This document shows positions 38,502-50,039 of a stretch of 64,000 bases of DNA, piece by piece. This stretch comes from Aurantiochytrium sp. KH105 (lineage: Eukaryota; Sar; Bigyra; Thraustochytrida; Thraustochytriidae), in NCBI GenBank assembly GCA_003116975.1, contig BGKB01000013.1, positions 310,001 through 374,000 on the forward strand, given 5' to 3'. Position numbers and translations under genes: made by a program. The notes beneath the pieces are model-generated. The model had not been told where the DNA came from. It did no database searches and worked only from the letters and a program-made list of their open reading frames with translations. Position 1 is the first letter of the stretch. Each line of letters opens with the position of its first letter.

Positions 38502-39790
38502 TGACTCCTCGACGATACCGCGCCGAGAAGAGAGGTGCAAAGGAGAAGAACGGATCGGCACCGAACCCGGCCCGGCGGCCGCAAAGTGCAAGAGCAGGGA
38601 AAGAGTTGATTAAGACGCTCGAACAGTTTGCCCTCGATCCGACAAAATCAGCAACCAACTATGTGCACGTGCAACGTGGAATTAAAAGGCCACAAACTGC
38701 CGGAGGTTCGCGAGTTGGAGAAAAGGATCATCGCAAGATTGTAGAGCGAGAAGTCTGCGATTTGCTCGCGGCACTCGACACCTGCGTTGAGCACCACGGC
38801 AAGGCCCTGCAACAACGATCGCGCGCCGAGACTGAGCAAGAGACGCGAGACGATGAAGAAATCTTGCGGTCGAAATACGCGCGTCTAAACGAGCTCCGCG
38901 CACAAGAAGAGGCTCTGAAAGCGCATCTGAGGGCCAATACAAATGTCGATCTTGCGGACGAGGCCGCGAGACTTCGCTCCAGCTTGAACGCAATGAGTAG
39001 GAGCTGGGAACACAAACGAGCGCTAAAAAAAATGCAAAAGCAGATGTGGGACTTGCAAAATCGATGCGAAACCCTCACGCGTAAACGTCAGGAGTTGTCT
39101 CTCTTTGTGAGCAAGAAGCTGCCGAAGGAAAGTAAGATGCTTCAGCGTGAGGAAGAACAGAAAAACGCTTTGGTCGCAGAGGCAGAGGCACGCGTTGCCA
39201 GTCTTGAAGCAGAGTTCGCAGAGCTTGAGCGGCAAGAGCGACGAGGGGAGAACCTGACAGCGCTCGCAATACAGGCCTGGTACCGAGGCGCACGCGTTCG
39301 ACGGATCTATAAAAACTTTCTCACGGCCCGCAAGCATCTCAAAGCAGCAGGGACGCTGCAATGCAGAAAATTATGTTTGCACTTGTCACTCATTGCCGAC
39401 TTGCTGGTAAGTCGCGACGCCATCAGTCGTGCCCTGCAAATGGTTTTATCTTGCCAGCATTGCTTCCAACCTTACGAGGACCCAGTGTGGATTGTTACGG
39501 ACCTCGAGACAGCTTCATATTGTCGTACATGCGCCAAGGCAGTTGGAGAAGAGTCCCGCGCCAGAACGAACAAGGAGTGCACACTTGTCCGTAACTCTCT
39601 CGTTGCCACGCTCCAGGAGCGACTCGACGCCAAGGAAGTCGCTTTCCGTGAGGCGGGCGAGGCACTGGAACGCCAGCGACGCGAACTCATGATTCACGAG
39701 GGTTTCGAGTCTCTCATTCGCAAGGAACTCCCTGCCGAACATTTGTTTGAGAGTTTGGTGCTCGCGGGTATTCTAGAGGATGAGGATTGA
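38498..39790 (+). CDS. IQ-motif coiled-coil protein with a Cys4 zinc-like module
   Basis: 430 residues. A basic, disordered N-terminus is followed by long charged helices predicted to form coiled coils (about 100-245). An IQ-like calmodulin-binding motif follows (LTALAIQAWYRGARVRRIYK, about 248-268). Next comes a segment with two CxxC pairs (CQHC and CRTC, about 318-350), which may bind zinc, and a helical C-terminus. The pattern resembles flagellar or centriolar scaffold proteins, but I do not recognise the family. Two adjacent ATGs (38498 and 38501) start the frame. Confidence 0.7.
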   Translation: MMTPRRYRAEKRGAKEKNGSAPNPARRPQSARAGKELIKTLEQFALDPTKSATNYVHVQRGIKRPQTAGGSRVGEKDHRKIVEREVCDLLAALDTCVEHHGKALQQRSRAETEQETRDDEEILRSKYARLNELRAQEEALKAHLRANTNVDLADEAARLRSSLNAMSRSWEHKRALKKMQKQMWDLQNRCETLTRKRQELSLFVSKKLPKESKMLQREEEQKNALVAEAEARVASLEAEFAELERQERRGENLTALAIQAWYRGARVRRIYKNFLTARKHLKAAGTLQCRKLCLHLSLIADLLVSRDAISRALQMVLSCQHCFQPYEDPVWIVTDLETASYCRTCAKAVGEESRARTNKECTLVRNSLVATLQERLDAKEVAFREAGEALERQRRELMIHEGFESLIRKELPAEHLFESLVLAGILEDED

Positions 39791-40032
39791 AGTTTCATCT
39801 GCGCAGAGCTTTTTTGGCTAATATCGACGTGACCAATAGAATCTGAACTTACTGAAGACACTTTTCAATCCATGTATGGTCCTTGCACGACAATACTTTT
39901 TTTCAGACTGGCATCACAAGAGCGTTGACTGACTTCGGAGCATCAACAAGTCGGCGTTGATGATCAAACAAACAAACAAACAAATATACAAGAAGGAAGA
40001 GAAAAAGCTGTGGTATGTTTGCAAGTTGTTGT

Positions 40033-40435
40033 CTATCGCCTAGAAAGGAGCGCAAGAGGACGCATGCCTCGAATCCAATCCTTGTGCTCAGCCCAGACAT
40101 GCGTGCGCGCAGTGAGGACCTGCAGAACGGCATTCGCCGACGTGTAGTCGTTGCTGGCAAGAGCCTGGATGAGCTGCGTAATTTCCGCGAAAAGATCTTC
40201 GGAAACAGCGCCAGTCATGAGTTTCTCTTTGAGCGCGTTAGCTCCCTTCTCCGCGTCGGAAAATTTCCGCTTGTCCATGGTTGATACCATGCGCGCGCCC
40301 AGCGTTTGAAGGTGCTGGTCGAGCATCTGCATGATCGGCGCCATTTGCGGCGGCATACTGCGCTGCACCGGCTGAGGCGCTGGCTCAGACTGAGCTGGCT
40401 TGGCCTGCGCCGCATTCGGGTTGAAAATACCCTGC

Positions 40436-40467
<32 letters not shown>

Positions 40468-43400
40468 TTGCTGCCCGGGGCCCATGCTATCGTAGCCCGG
40501 AGCAGACTGGCCGGTGAGGTTGCCATACTTTTGGCCTGCAGCAGGATTGCCGGCCGTGGACCCAAAGCCATCGTTCTCGTTCATGTGCATCTGCAAGCCC
40601 TGGTTCATCTGGCGAGCCGAGGATTGTGGCTGCATCATTGGCGAGGGCTGACCGTACTGTTGCTGCTGCTGCTGCGGCTGCTGCTGAGGAGCAGGCATTT
40701 GTGGTTGTTGCGGCTGCATCATGGGTGATGGCTGGCCGTACTGGGGCTGCGGCGCAGAGAACGCACTGGGCTGCGGCTGATTGTACTGAGGCTGCTGCGG
40801 CTGCTGTTGCATCTGCGAAGCGCCAAACGATGGCTGCGGCTGCTGCTGCTGCTCGGGTACATGCTGAGACTCCGCTTCTGGGACATACGGCGTGTTGGAC
40901 GGGGCAACGCCGAATTGTTTGACTTCAAAGGCAGCGACCGGACCCGAGATGTACTGCGAGAGACCATACTCGGGCTGAGGGTGGGCACCGTACAATCGGT
41001 CCATGAGCATGAGAGCGCGCGACGCTTGCTCATTATGAGCACTTTCCATACCACTCGCTCCCGTGTCCACAAGGTTGCCGTGCTCATCGTACGAGGCCGT
41101 GGGTTGGAGCATTGTAGCATCGACGGAGGCAATGTACTTGGCGGCATACTCGAGGAGGCCCTGTGAGGCGAGAAAGGTCGCGTAGTCAATGTAGTGGGCC
41201 ATGACATTCGGAATGGCCATCATCGACGTCGGGTCCTCGAGGGCCTGCATGTAGACCTGGGTCTTCTCCACGATGGACTGCGAGAGCTTGACACGATCGA
41301 GAGCGCTCGGACTCGAGCCCAAAGTGGCGACACCTTGCTTGAGAAAGATGTTGACTGTCTTTTCCACATTCTTGGCGCAAATGTAGCAAAAGCAAGCAGC
41401 GATGGTGGCATCCTCATCATTGCGCTCCGTTTCGAGCTTACCCGCGAGAATTTCACACAGCGCGGGAACGTCGTCAGACTTGCCATACTGAGATACAATG
41501 GCCAAAACTTCCTTCCAGTTGTCTCCAGATACGTCGGAGCGACGCACATAGGCGTCGAGGTCTTGCTGGATGACGGCCGAAAGCACCGGAATGTAGGGCT
41601 TCTTCTCGTAGAAACGCTCAAGGTAGCTGGCCAGAGTCTCATTCCAGAGTTCGGGGCCACCGCACGAGGACAAAAGCAGGGCATCGGCAAAGCGGTTGTT
41701 TTCCATACAGCACGAGACCGCGACACCAAAGTTTCCGACAAGAAGGGCTTTGGAGATGACATCGTCAACACTTGAGTCTTTGACCTCGACGTCCTCCAGA
41801 CTCACGTCCTCGAGGCGCCGCTGGGGCTTGACAGGCTCCATCCGAGGAGAGGTCACCGGCGAGGAGGCTGCGGCAGCATCAGCCTCCGCTGGCTCGGACT
41901 CCTGAGAGGCAGCAGCAGCGTCCTGTCCAGACGGGGTCTCAGCCCCGCCGCCGTTGAGCGCCGCGTCGCCGTTGACAGCAAAGGCGTCGTGACCGTCACC
42001 TTTGGCCTTTTCGTCCTGATGCGTAAAGTCATCAAAGACATCGGCACCGGACCCAGCAGCAGCATCGCTGCCCAGACCGTTCATCATGGCGCCTTGGTTG
42101 AGACCCTGCAGACGGAGCTGCTCCATTTGCTGTTGGACTTGCGAAAAGCCTCCCTGCTGCTGTGCTTGTGCGGGGGATTGCTGAGGGGCCTGGTACTGGT
42201 TCGGATCATCGTAGGGAGGCGCGGCAGGATCTTGCACGCCCGAGGCCTCGGGTTCGGCAGCTGCCGCGGCCTCGGCCGCGCGGTGATCGAGACTGGCTAC
42301 GAGCTGGTTGATGGCGTCCATGTCGAAACCGAGCTGCTCAAGAATCTTGTCTCGAGCAGAGGGCTCGAACAAGATCTTCATGAAGCTCCAAGCCTCGCGA
42401 TCAGCGCCCGACGCCGCAGCAGCGGCCCTCGCCTGACAGAGTTCAGACATGTGCGCAAAGGCAGTGCTACCCGTCTGCTGGTGTGCTTGCATGTCCATGT
42501 TGAGGGCAGCGCCGAACTGCTCTTCCCAGGTGACGCAGTCCTGGACTACCTGCGGCTCATCTGTGATCTTGGACACGCGGACCGTGCTTGGATGAAGAGG
42601 CGCTGCAGAGCCAAAGTTCACGATGCGGCCGCCAAACCCAAAGACGGCTCCACACTTTCGGCGCGTCCAGGCAGGGGCGCGCATCTTGACCGGGGGCTGG
42701 CTCGAGGTAGCCCGTGCTGCCTCTTCGACTCCGCCGCAGGCACCATTGATGGAAAGGATTTGGACCTTGCGATCAAAGGAGCACGAAGCAAAGATTGTGC
42801 GGTTGTGCGGCGAAAAGGTGACCTGGTAGCGACGGCCCTTGTTGCTGCTCGCGATGCCGCCCATTCCTCCGAAAACATCGCCGCCGCTTGCGGGTGCGCC
42901 AAAGCCGCCGGGTGCCCCGGGCATGGCGCCACCAAAAGACGACGGCGGAGCGCCAAGACCCGAAGGGACACCGCCACCAGCACCCCCGTTGCCGATAGCA
43001 TGGGCATCAGAAGTGTGCTTGCTGCCGTCACCGTGGACCTCGGCCACAGGTTTGCCCGAGTACAGGTCCCAAAAGAGAGTGCGATTGTCCTTGCCGCAAG
43101 ACATAAAGTACGAGGAGTCGTCCGGGCACCAGGACAACGAAAAGATGCCGGCTGTATGGCCACGATACTCGGCCAGAGGCTGCGTAGTGGAGCTCCGCAC
43201 ATCCCAGAGACGAAGCACAGGATCCCTGTCATCATTGGAGGCCGTAAGCAGGTGGTGCAGACCGCGGACGGGGCTCCATGCGATGGCCGAGATGCCGCAG
43301 CCGTTCGGGTCGCGGATCTCTGCCCAGGGCTTTTTCGCTTTGAGACTCCAGACGGTGCAGGCGGCATCCAATGCGGCCGTGGCGAGCACGTGTTGGACCT

Positions 43401-43932
43401 CGAGGTTCCAGGCCACGGAGCGGACCTCTGCCGAGTGTTTCTGGGAGCCTGCGCCGGCGGGGCTGTGCACATTGGGTTGTTCAGGCTTGTTGAGGTCGAC
43501 AATGTAGACCTCGTTGTCGCTTGCGCCCGTGGCCAAGAGATGCTCAGTGCCGGCGCAAGGGTGAAACTGGAGACTATTGACCTTGGCCTTGTGCTTTTTC
43601 ACAACGGCGAGCGGGTCACCGAGCTTGGCTGGGTTCCAGATGTTGATGTCACCGTTTTGCATGCCACCGGCGATGACACCCATGCCGCTGGGACCCTTGG
43701 CGCCCCAGGCGATGCAGTTGAATCTCGTCGAGGTCTCGGCCTTGCCCACGAACTTGGGCTCGCTTTCGCCATTGAGGCCCACGTTGTAAATGTCTAGCTC
43801 TCCGCCGTAGTCGTCAAAGGTCTTTTCGTTGGCGCCATCTTTTGCGCCGAGGGCAATGTATGTGCTCTTGGCCTTGATGGGGCACCACGCCAGGACGGCC
43901 CCCTTGTCCTTGATCTCTTGCACCACCGACAT
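40033..43932 (-). CDS. SEC31: Sec31, COPII outer-coat protein
   Basis: 1299 residues. The N-terminal WD40 propeller (about 1-330) includes HSAEVRSVAWNLE, ISAIAWSPVRGLHHL and GHTAGIFSLSWCPDD. A Gly/Pro-rich insert follows, then the conserved helical (ACE1-type) domain (about 480-960) used for dimerisation. A long Pro/Gln/Met-rich region carries a poly-Gln run encoded by a CAG repeat (around 40430-40475). The Sec31-type C-terminal helical domain (about 1195-1290) completes it. Sec31 pairs with Sec13 to build the COPII cage at ER exit sites. Single exon and typical length. The start at 43932 is directly followed by the first propeller strand. Confidence 0.94.
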
Positions 43933-44350
43933 TGTCTGAGCGCGGAGCGCCGGAGAGGAGCTTTCTTATTCTTCGGCTCAAGGGCTCCCCGATGTCTCCG
44001 CACGCGTGGCCGCACCGGGGCGTCTGGGGTCGCGCGCGTCACACAACGCCTAAAAAGCGCTCTGCTCTTTCTTCTTTTTTCCCTTTCTCCTCGTCGCAGT
44101 CGCCGCCCGCCTCGGCCGACGCGGAGCGATTGGAGACCTGGGCGGCTCTGGCGCGGGCTCCCGCTTCTGCTCTGCTCTCCGCCACCGCTCGCGCGCGCGC
44201 CCCTCCGCTCGCTCGCGCGCTCGGGCACGGGGTCCGCCGCCACGTGGCTCTCGCCCGCGAGCTCCAGCTGGCGCCTCGAACCGCCGCGGCAGCGCAGACG
44301 CGCAGGCAGGCGCGCGGACGGACGCCGGGCCGCGCGGGCCGCGCGTCGCG

Positions 44351-44420
44351 GTCGCTCGCCTCGCGTCGCCTCGCCTCGCCTCGCCTCGCCTCGCCTCGCG
44401 TCGCCTCGCGTCGCGGTCGC
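44351..44420. repeat. (TCGCC)n repeat array
   Basis: About a dozen TCGCC/TCGCG pentamers upstream of Sec31. Confidence 0.85.
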
Positions 44421-44461
44421 GAGGGCGGTCGGTGTCGCGGCTCGCGCTTTGGATTGCTCGG

Positions 44462-44490
44462 TCGATCGATCGATCGATCGATCGATCGAT
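44462..44490. repeat. (GATC)n tract
   Basis: Seven uninterrupted TCGA/GATC units in the divergent promoter region, about 530 bases upstream of the Sec31 start. Confidence 0.9.
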
Positions 44491-45616
44491 GGGCGACGGA
44501 TCGACTGCCCTGCTTGCGCGCCTTGCGACAGTTGCAGCGCGCGGTCGCCGCCGCCGCCCCCCTCGCCCGGGCCCCTGCCTGCTCGGCGCCGGGGGCCAGG
44601 GGGGCCCGCGCCGAGTCTTTGCGCGTCCGCACATCACCGTGGCGTCTCACCGTTGACTTGCACGTGGGCCTGCCTGGGTTGAGGTGGCTGCGCGGACACG
44701 TGGACGCGAGCTTGGGCGGGGACTCGCGAGGATCGTCGGCGCGAGCTCGACGCTCGCTGTTCTCGCGCTTCCGCATCGTCTGCGCGGCGCAGCGCCACGA
44801 AACAAGAGCATGCTTCGTTCGGGTGTCGGCTCGATGCTGCTGCCGCCACAGTGGAAAAACAAAGGAAAAGGAAAAAAAAGAAAAAGAAGCAGCGACCCTT
44901 TTGCGTTGCGCAGCCTCGGCTAAACCGGCCCAACTTTCCCCTCCCTCGGCCTTTCTCGGTAAAACCCGTTTCCGGGGCTCCCTCGCAATCCAGGATATCC
45001 TCGATCGGGCGGCCGGCCAGAAATTTGACTTGACTTGACTTTGGGTGCTCTCTCCTCCGCCCCCGCGTACGACATCCCTCCCACGGCTTGCTCGAACTTG
45101 TGGGGGCCCTGCTCATTATGAGCTCAGCTACCGTCTCCCCGCCCCGCGCCTCCGCGACAGCCGATGCCGGCGCGGCCGGAGGCTAGGAATCTCAGACCTT
45201 GCGACGGACAGGTCCCGCGCAGGATCGGTTCCGGCCCCTGGTCCTACACGGCACCGTGGCCGACCCCGCCGGGGCGCGGACTCTCCCCGCGTGCCCCCCT
45301 TTGCGCGGTCGCGGGATCGGAACCAGCAGGGGCACTGCGCGGCGCGGGCGGCCCCTCACGGGGGGCGCGCTGCGAGTCGTGAAAAGGTCGGTCTAAGGAT
45401 TCCGGCCCTTGCGCGGCGGCGACTACGAGTCCCTTGGCGGTGCAAGGCAGACTTGTAGCGGGGCCGCGGCGCAGGGGCGGGATGAGGGGGTGCGAGGAAA
45501 AGCAAGGAAAAGATACGAGGCGGGAGCGCGAGGGCGACAAGCGCGGCCGCGGCAAACACAGAACTGGGCGCGCCGCAAGAGCAAGAGACTGACCGAGCGA
45601 GCACACGAGAAGCACG

Positions 45617-46283
45617 ATGGAGTCCAAGCTTCTGAGCGGTACGTAGCGAGCGAGCGAGCGAGCGAGAGGGAGGCGGACGGTCGGAAGGTCTTCACGTACT
45701 GGTGCTGGTGCTGGTGCTGGTGCTGGTGCAGGACACGCACGAGGTGGTCTGGGTCAGGAGCGTAGGCGGGTTCACAGGTCGACCGAAACGCGCGCATCGG
45801 ACTGGAGGGAGTCAAAGGGCCCAAGGCCGTGGACGAGGCAGGATGGAATCGAGCGAAGGCAAAGAGAGGAGAGGAGAGGAAGAGGGCCTTGCGAGGATGG
45901 ATGACAGGACAGATAGAGCGGAGAAACTGACCAACAAATTCTACCTCCGATCGATCACAGATGATCTGCCTGACGGCCTCCAGCCGTACAAGGGCCGGTT
46001 GAGCGAGCGCTTCTACACGGAGCGCAAGAAGGTCATCTCCTTCATCAAGGAGGTCATCGTACCGAACCAAGAAAAGTATGGCGCCCAAAAGGCTGAAATG
46101 GAAAAGGACTATGAGGACCCTCTCGACTGCCCGGAGCCCCCCATCCTGAAGGAGCTCCGCGAGGAGGCCAAGAAGCGTGGCGTCTACAACTTCTTCCTCC
46201 CCGAGGTCTGCGGCCTTACCGTTCTCGAGTACAGCCCGATCGCCGAGATGCTCGGCGCCTACCATCTGGCCAACCTTGCCATG

Positions 46284-46318
<35 letters not shown>

Positions 46319-47294
46319 TCTCGAAAAGTACGGCACCCCCGAGCAAAAGAAGAAGTGGCTCGTTCCCCTCCTCAACGGTGAGATCCGCAGCGCCTTCGCC
46401 ATGACGGAGCCCGGCGTCGCTTCCAGTGACGCGACCAACATCGCCTCGCGCATCGAGGCCGACGGCGACGACTACGTCATCAACGGCCACAAGTGGTACA
46501 TTAGCGGCGCCTGCCGCCCGGAATGCAAGGTGTTCATCTTCATGGGTAAGACTCGCTTCGATGGACCTCTTCACTCCCAGCAGTCGATGATCATTGTGCC
46601 CCGTGATGCCCCGGGCGTTAAGATCCTCCGCCCCCTCGGCGTCTTTGGCCACCTTCACGACCATGCCGAGATCATCTTTGACAACGTGCGCGTGCCCAAG
46701 TCGAACATGCTTCTTGGCGAAGGCCGCGGCTTCGAGATCGCCCAGGGTCGCCTTGGCCCCGGCCGCATCCATCACTGCATGCGCACCATTGGCGTCGCCG
46801 AGCAGTGCCTCGAGGCCATGATCTACCGCGCCCAGAACCGTGTTGCCTTTGGCAAGGTCTTGGCCAAGAAGGACATGGTCGCCTCTGCCGTCGGCGAGGC
46901 CCGCCTCTCCATCACCATGTGCCGCCAGCTGTGCTACCTCGCCGCTGTCATGGCTGACGAGAAGGGCTTCAAGGCCGCTCGTGTTTACATTTCCATGATC
47001 AAGCTCGAGGCCCCTCGTGCCGCGCTCAAGATCATCGACGAGGCCATCCAGCTTCATGGCGCCCACGGTGTCTCCCAGGTTTCCAAGCTCACTGATATTT
47101 ACGCCAACCAGCGCACCCTCCGCGTTGCGGATGGCCCTGATTCGGTGCACCTCTTTCAGATCGCCCGCGGCGAGCTTTTGGCACCGCCAACGGAGATGGG
47201 CAAGCGTATCTCGGGTGTCAACGAAAATATCAAGAAGTACGGCAAGTTCGACCATGTCAAGAACATTGCCTTCCCTGCCGAGTCCAAGATGTGA
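45617..47294 (+). CDS. ACAD10/11-like acyl-CoA dehydrogenase, probably peroxisomal, two exons
   Basis: I propose exon 1 at 45617-45638 (22 nt, MESKLLS) and exon 2 at 45913-47294, giving 467 residues. The donor GTACGT and acceptor ACAG define a 274-nt intron carrying a GAGC repeat. Joining gives MESKLLSDRAEKLTNKFYL, a sensible start, whereas translating through the intron gives low-complexity residues. The body is a complete acyl-CoA dehydrogenase of the ACAD10/11 group (EPGVASSDATNIAS, GQGRLGPGRIHHCMRT-like core, LRVADGPDSVHL). It oxidises acyl-CoA with FAD. The last residues are SKM, a plausible PTS1 signal, fitting the peroxisomal ACAD11. The stop overlaps a GTGAGT donor-like sequence. Confidence 0.85.
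45646..45666 (+). repeat. (GAGC)n repeat in the proposed first intron
   Basis: About five GAGC units shortly after the donor site. Confidence 0.85.
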
Positions 47295-47450
47295 GTCCGG
47301 AGCTGTCACGCTATATACCACTTTCGTAAGTATCAGCAAAGATCTTACATTTAATCAGTCCCCTACGAATGAACGAATTGTCGATCTTGTCTCTACTACA
47401 TTTCTGTCGCCTTTGCAAGCTTCAACTGAAACTACTTTCTTCAGTCTGCA

Positions 47451-49376
47451 CTACCATCGAGGTGAGAAAGCTAACAGCTCTGAGACGATCTCGCTGCTCC
47501 AGAGTTTGCTTGCGTCATCTTGTGGCTGTGGCGCTGGGGGCGGGGCCGAAATGAGGGATCCCCGCGCACCCCTTAATGGTAAAGTGTTGTTGTTATCTTG
47601 TAACGTGAGGCGGTGAGTCTCCTCTTCTTTGTATTCATCCTCCGTCTCCTTTGCCTCTTCGTCGAGATCAGACCATGTGCGAGACTTGTCCGCGCGCTTG
47701 CGCCGTAGCTGCCTCTCTCGAAGCTTACTGCTTCTTGAGGGAAGCAAAAAAAAGTCATCGTCAGTTCCTAGCTCCAGACCAATAGTGTTACGCGCTTCAG
47801 CCGGAGTCTCGGCAAAGAGACTCGCTTGCAGTGAAGACGCAAGTGTTTTGGCCATTGCTTCAATTTTGGCGCGCTCACGCTGCAACTTGCTCTTCTCCTC
47901 CTCGAGCTTGTGATGTTCACTCTGCAGCGCATCCCTCTCACGTTCAATCTCAGTCTGCGCAGTCCGCATGGCCTCCCGCTCCGCCACGAGCTGTCGAGAT
48001 CGCAAGTCGAGGTCTTGAACCTTTTGTTGTGCATTTTCACGCGCGAGCTCGGCGTCTTGGCGAGCTGCAATCAGCTTGTCACGCTCCGTCTCCACACACG
48101 AGCGCAAGAGAGCAAGTTCGTGACGTTCCTTTGCGACCCGATCCTGATCCCCTTGCATCACGAGTTCGCGGTCCTGTAGCGCTCGGCGACGCGCTTCGAG
48201 GTCAGTGCGTCCCGCGACCACTTCTCGCAAGCCTGCATCTCGATCTCGTTCGAACACGGCACGAGCTTCGTGGAGAGCGCGACGCTCCTCTTGAAGCTGC
48301 GCGTCAAGTTTGCTATGTACCTCGTGCTGCGCACGTCCGAGCGAGTCGCGTTCACGTTGCAAAATGGCCATCTCTGCCTCAAGAGCAGCTTGCATGCGAT
48401 CAACGCGGGATTCATGCGTGCGAGCGCGTTCCAAGGCCGTGCTCTCAAATTTGTCACGACTTTCCTCTACTTCTTGTCGATAGGTCGCCAGCGCTTGCCG
48501 CGCGGCCTCAAGCTCTGCCTCGTGAACGAGCGTTGCGCGCTTCAACTTTTCCTGAATGTCGCATTCTGCCCGTAGACGATCTTGCGCAAGCGATTCGGCA
48601 CGCGCATTGGCGGCCTCTAGATTTGCTCGCAGAATCTTGGCTTCAGCTTCAAGGCGAGCAATTGTTGTGCGCTGGACAGTGCTTTCGTTTTCCGCGCAAA
48701 GCTGTCCATTTTGGGCTTCCGCGGCTCGCGTTCGAAAGATCTCAGCCTGCTGTCTGCATCGCTCTGCATCTCCGACGGCACGTTCCAAGGCTGCCTCGTG
48801 TTCCTCTCGCCGCTTCGACGCCCGGGCCTGTTTGTTCACGAGCATTTGAATGTCGCGACCTCGAAGACGCGCGAGCTCGCGTTGCGCAAGGATGAGATCT
48901 GCGCGCAGAACGTCTGCATTGGCGCTCTTTCCAGAGTGTGCTTCCGGAAAAGCTGCCGAGGCCACGGATGGTTCTTCCTCAAACTCGGTCGTATATGCCA
49001 CGGAAACGTCTTGTGGCTCTGCAGTCCTCCGCGCTCGAGTCCCCATGCTCACTGGCGAGTCAACGCGAGTTCTTTTCGACGCCTCATCTTCAACATCATT
49101 TTCGTTGACGTTGTCTTCAACATCGTCTTCGAAATCGTCCTCGAAATCCTCGTCCTCATTATCTTCATCGTCGACATGTTCTTCGACAGAGGTGGCATGA
49201 GAAACAGAGGCAACCGTTGACGCGCTCGTTTTGGCAAAATCTTCTGAATAAGCATCATCCAATCCACTATTGCTCGTGACAGCTCCTTTGGCGTCTTCGC
49301 TCCTTTCGTACGGATGAGAGCTCACAGTGAGTTCTTCGCTCAAACTCTCTGCGATACTTTCTTCTTCGTCGCTCAT
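47451..49376 (-). CDS. Long coiled-coil protein, 641 aa
   Basis: The N-terminus is acidic and Ser-rich (about 1-140) with a run of Asp/Glu. From about 150 to 540 the sequence is an almost continuous coiled coil rich in Glu, Arg, Ala and Gln (for example LRGRDIQMLVNKQARASKRR). A short charged C-terminus follows. No motor, membrane or catalytic motif is visible. Such proteins are often centrosomal, ciliary or cytoskeletal scaffolds, but the family is not recognised. It converges with the acyl-CoA dehydrogenase gene (about 150 bases apart). Confidence 0.75.
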   Translation of the reverse strand: MSDEEESIAESLSEELTVSSHPYERSEDAKGAVTSNSGLDDAYSEDFAKTSASTVASVSHATSVEEHVDDEDNEDEDFEDDFEDDVEDNVNENDVEDEASKRTRVDSPVSMGTRARRTAEPQDVSVAYTTEFEEEPSVASAAFPEAHSGKSANADVLRADLILAQRELARLRGRDIQMLVNKQARASKRREEHEAALERAVGDAERCRQQAEIFRTRAAEAQNGQLCAENESTVQRTTIARLEAEAKILRANLEAANARAESLAQDRLRAECDIQEKLKRATLVHEAELEAARQALATYRQEVEESRDKFESTALERARTHESRVDRMQAALEAEMAILQRERDSLGRAQHEVHSKLDAQLQEERRALHEARAVFERDRDAGLREVVAGRTDLEARRRALQDRELVMQGDQDRVAKERHELALLRSCVETERDKLIAARQDAELARENAQQKVQDLDLRSRQLVAEREAMRTAQTEIERERDALQSEHHKLEEEKSKLQRERAKIEAMAKTLASSLQASLFAETPAEARNTIGLELGTDDDFFLLPSRSSKLRERQLRRKRADKSRTWSDLDEEAKETEDEYKEEETHRLTLQDNNNTLPLRGARGSLISAPPPAPQPQDDASKLWSSEIVSELLAFSPRW

Positions 49377-50039
49377 TTTGCGGAAATGAAGAAGAAAAGC
49401 GTCGGCCTCTCACGCCCCGAGCGAATAAGAAAAAGCCAAAGGTCGAGCCACTTGACCTCTCACTCCCTCTTGAACTGCAACAAGAGGCAGGGCTGCTGTT
49501 TTGTCCACGTCGATGCTAGTGCGTCTGACGCTGCGCTGGGCCAGGCACGCATACGTGCATGCAGGCAGGATTGTCCCGGTCGCCGGGCTTGTCACGTGCC
49601 AACGGCTATTTTGTTGCTCGTCATAATGATGTTGGTGGTGCTAATAAATACCTACGAGGACTTCTTTTGCGCATCGAGCACTTAGTGCCAGGCAACACAT
49701 TGTTGTGGCGGCGTGGGCTCCACGGTTGTGATGGAACGCCGGGCTCTACGTGTCTACACTACGCTACGACTGATACTTTGTCGGCCGATGTTCCTTGTAC
49801 ACGCGCTTGTTACCTTTGTGCTTAATGTGAGCGAGTGAATCGATTGCCAACGAGAAATGTCGAAAAAGGAATTTGTTTGGTGGTTGCAGACATCTTGTCT
49901 TGTCTTGTCTTGTCTTGTCTTGTCTTGGTTTCGTCCTTAGCTTTGCGTCGGGAGTTTGGGGTTTGCTACCCTGCGTCGCTTACTGTCTGTAGGCAAGCCA
50001 GTTCTTACAAGACTAGCTGCTAGCCGATCCTCAACAGAG
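49377..50039. other. Intergenic region with a TTGTC repeat
   Basis: Promoter of the coiled-coil gene at the left, then non-coding sequence of lower GC. A CTTGT pentamer array lies at about 49893-49926. No gene supported. The left border of the compact block (50.0-58.9 kb) is near here. Confidence 0.5.
49893..49926 (+). repeat. (CTTGT)n pentanucleotide repeat
   Basis: About six CTTGT units near the left border of the compact, less GC-rich block. Confidence 0.9.

Larger units (their letters stand above)
43933..45616. other. 1.7-kb divergent, GC-rich intergenic region
   Basis: Between Sec31 (-) and the acyl-CoA dehydrogenase gene (+). Very GC-rich to about 44700. Contains a TCGCC repeat (44351-44420), a GATC tract (44462-44490) and a TTGAC repeat near 45026-45040. 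Long open frames here are low-complexity Arg/Ala/Ser translations and have no domains. No RNA gene recognised. Confidence 0.5.

Noticed and set aside
41989-43797. 602-codon plus-strand frame opposite Sec31
   Set aside because: Shadow of the Sec31 WD40 region; no family match.
45423-47339. 638-codon minus-strand frame opposite the acyl-CoA dehydrogenase
   Set aside because: Shadow produced by codon bias; the plus strand encodes a clear enzyme.
47831-48895. 354-codon plus-strand frame opposite the coiled-coil gene
   Set aside because: Shadow of heptad-repeat coding sequence.
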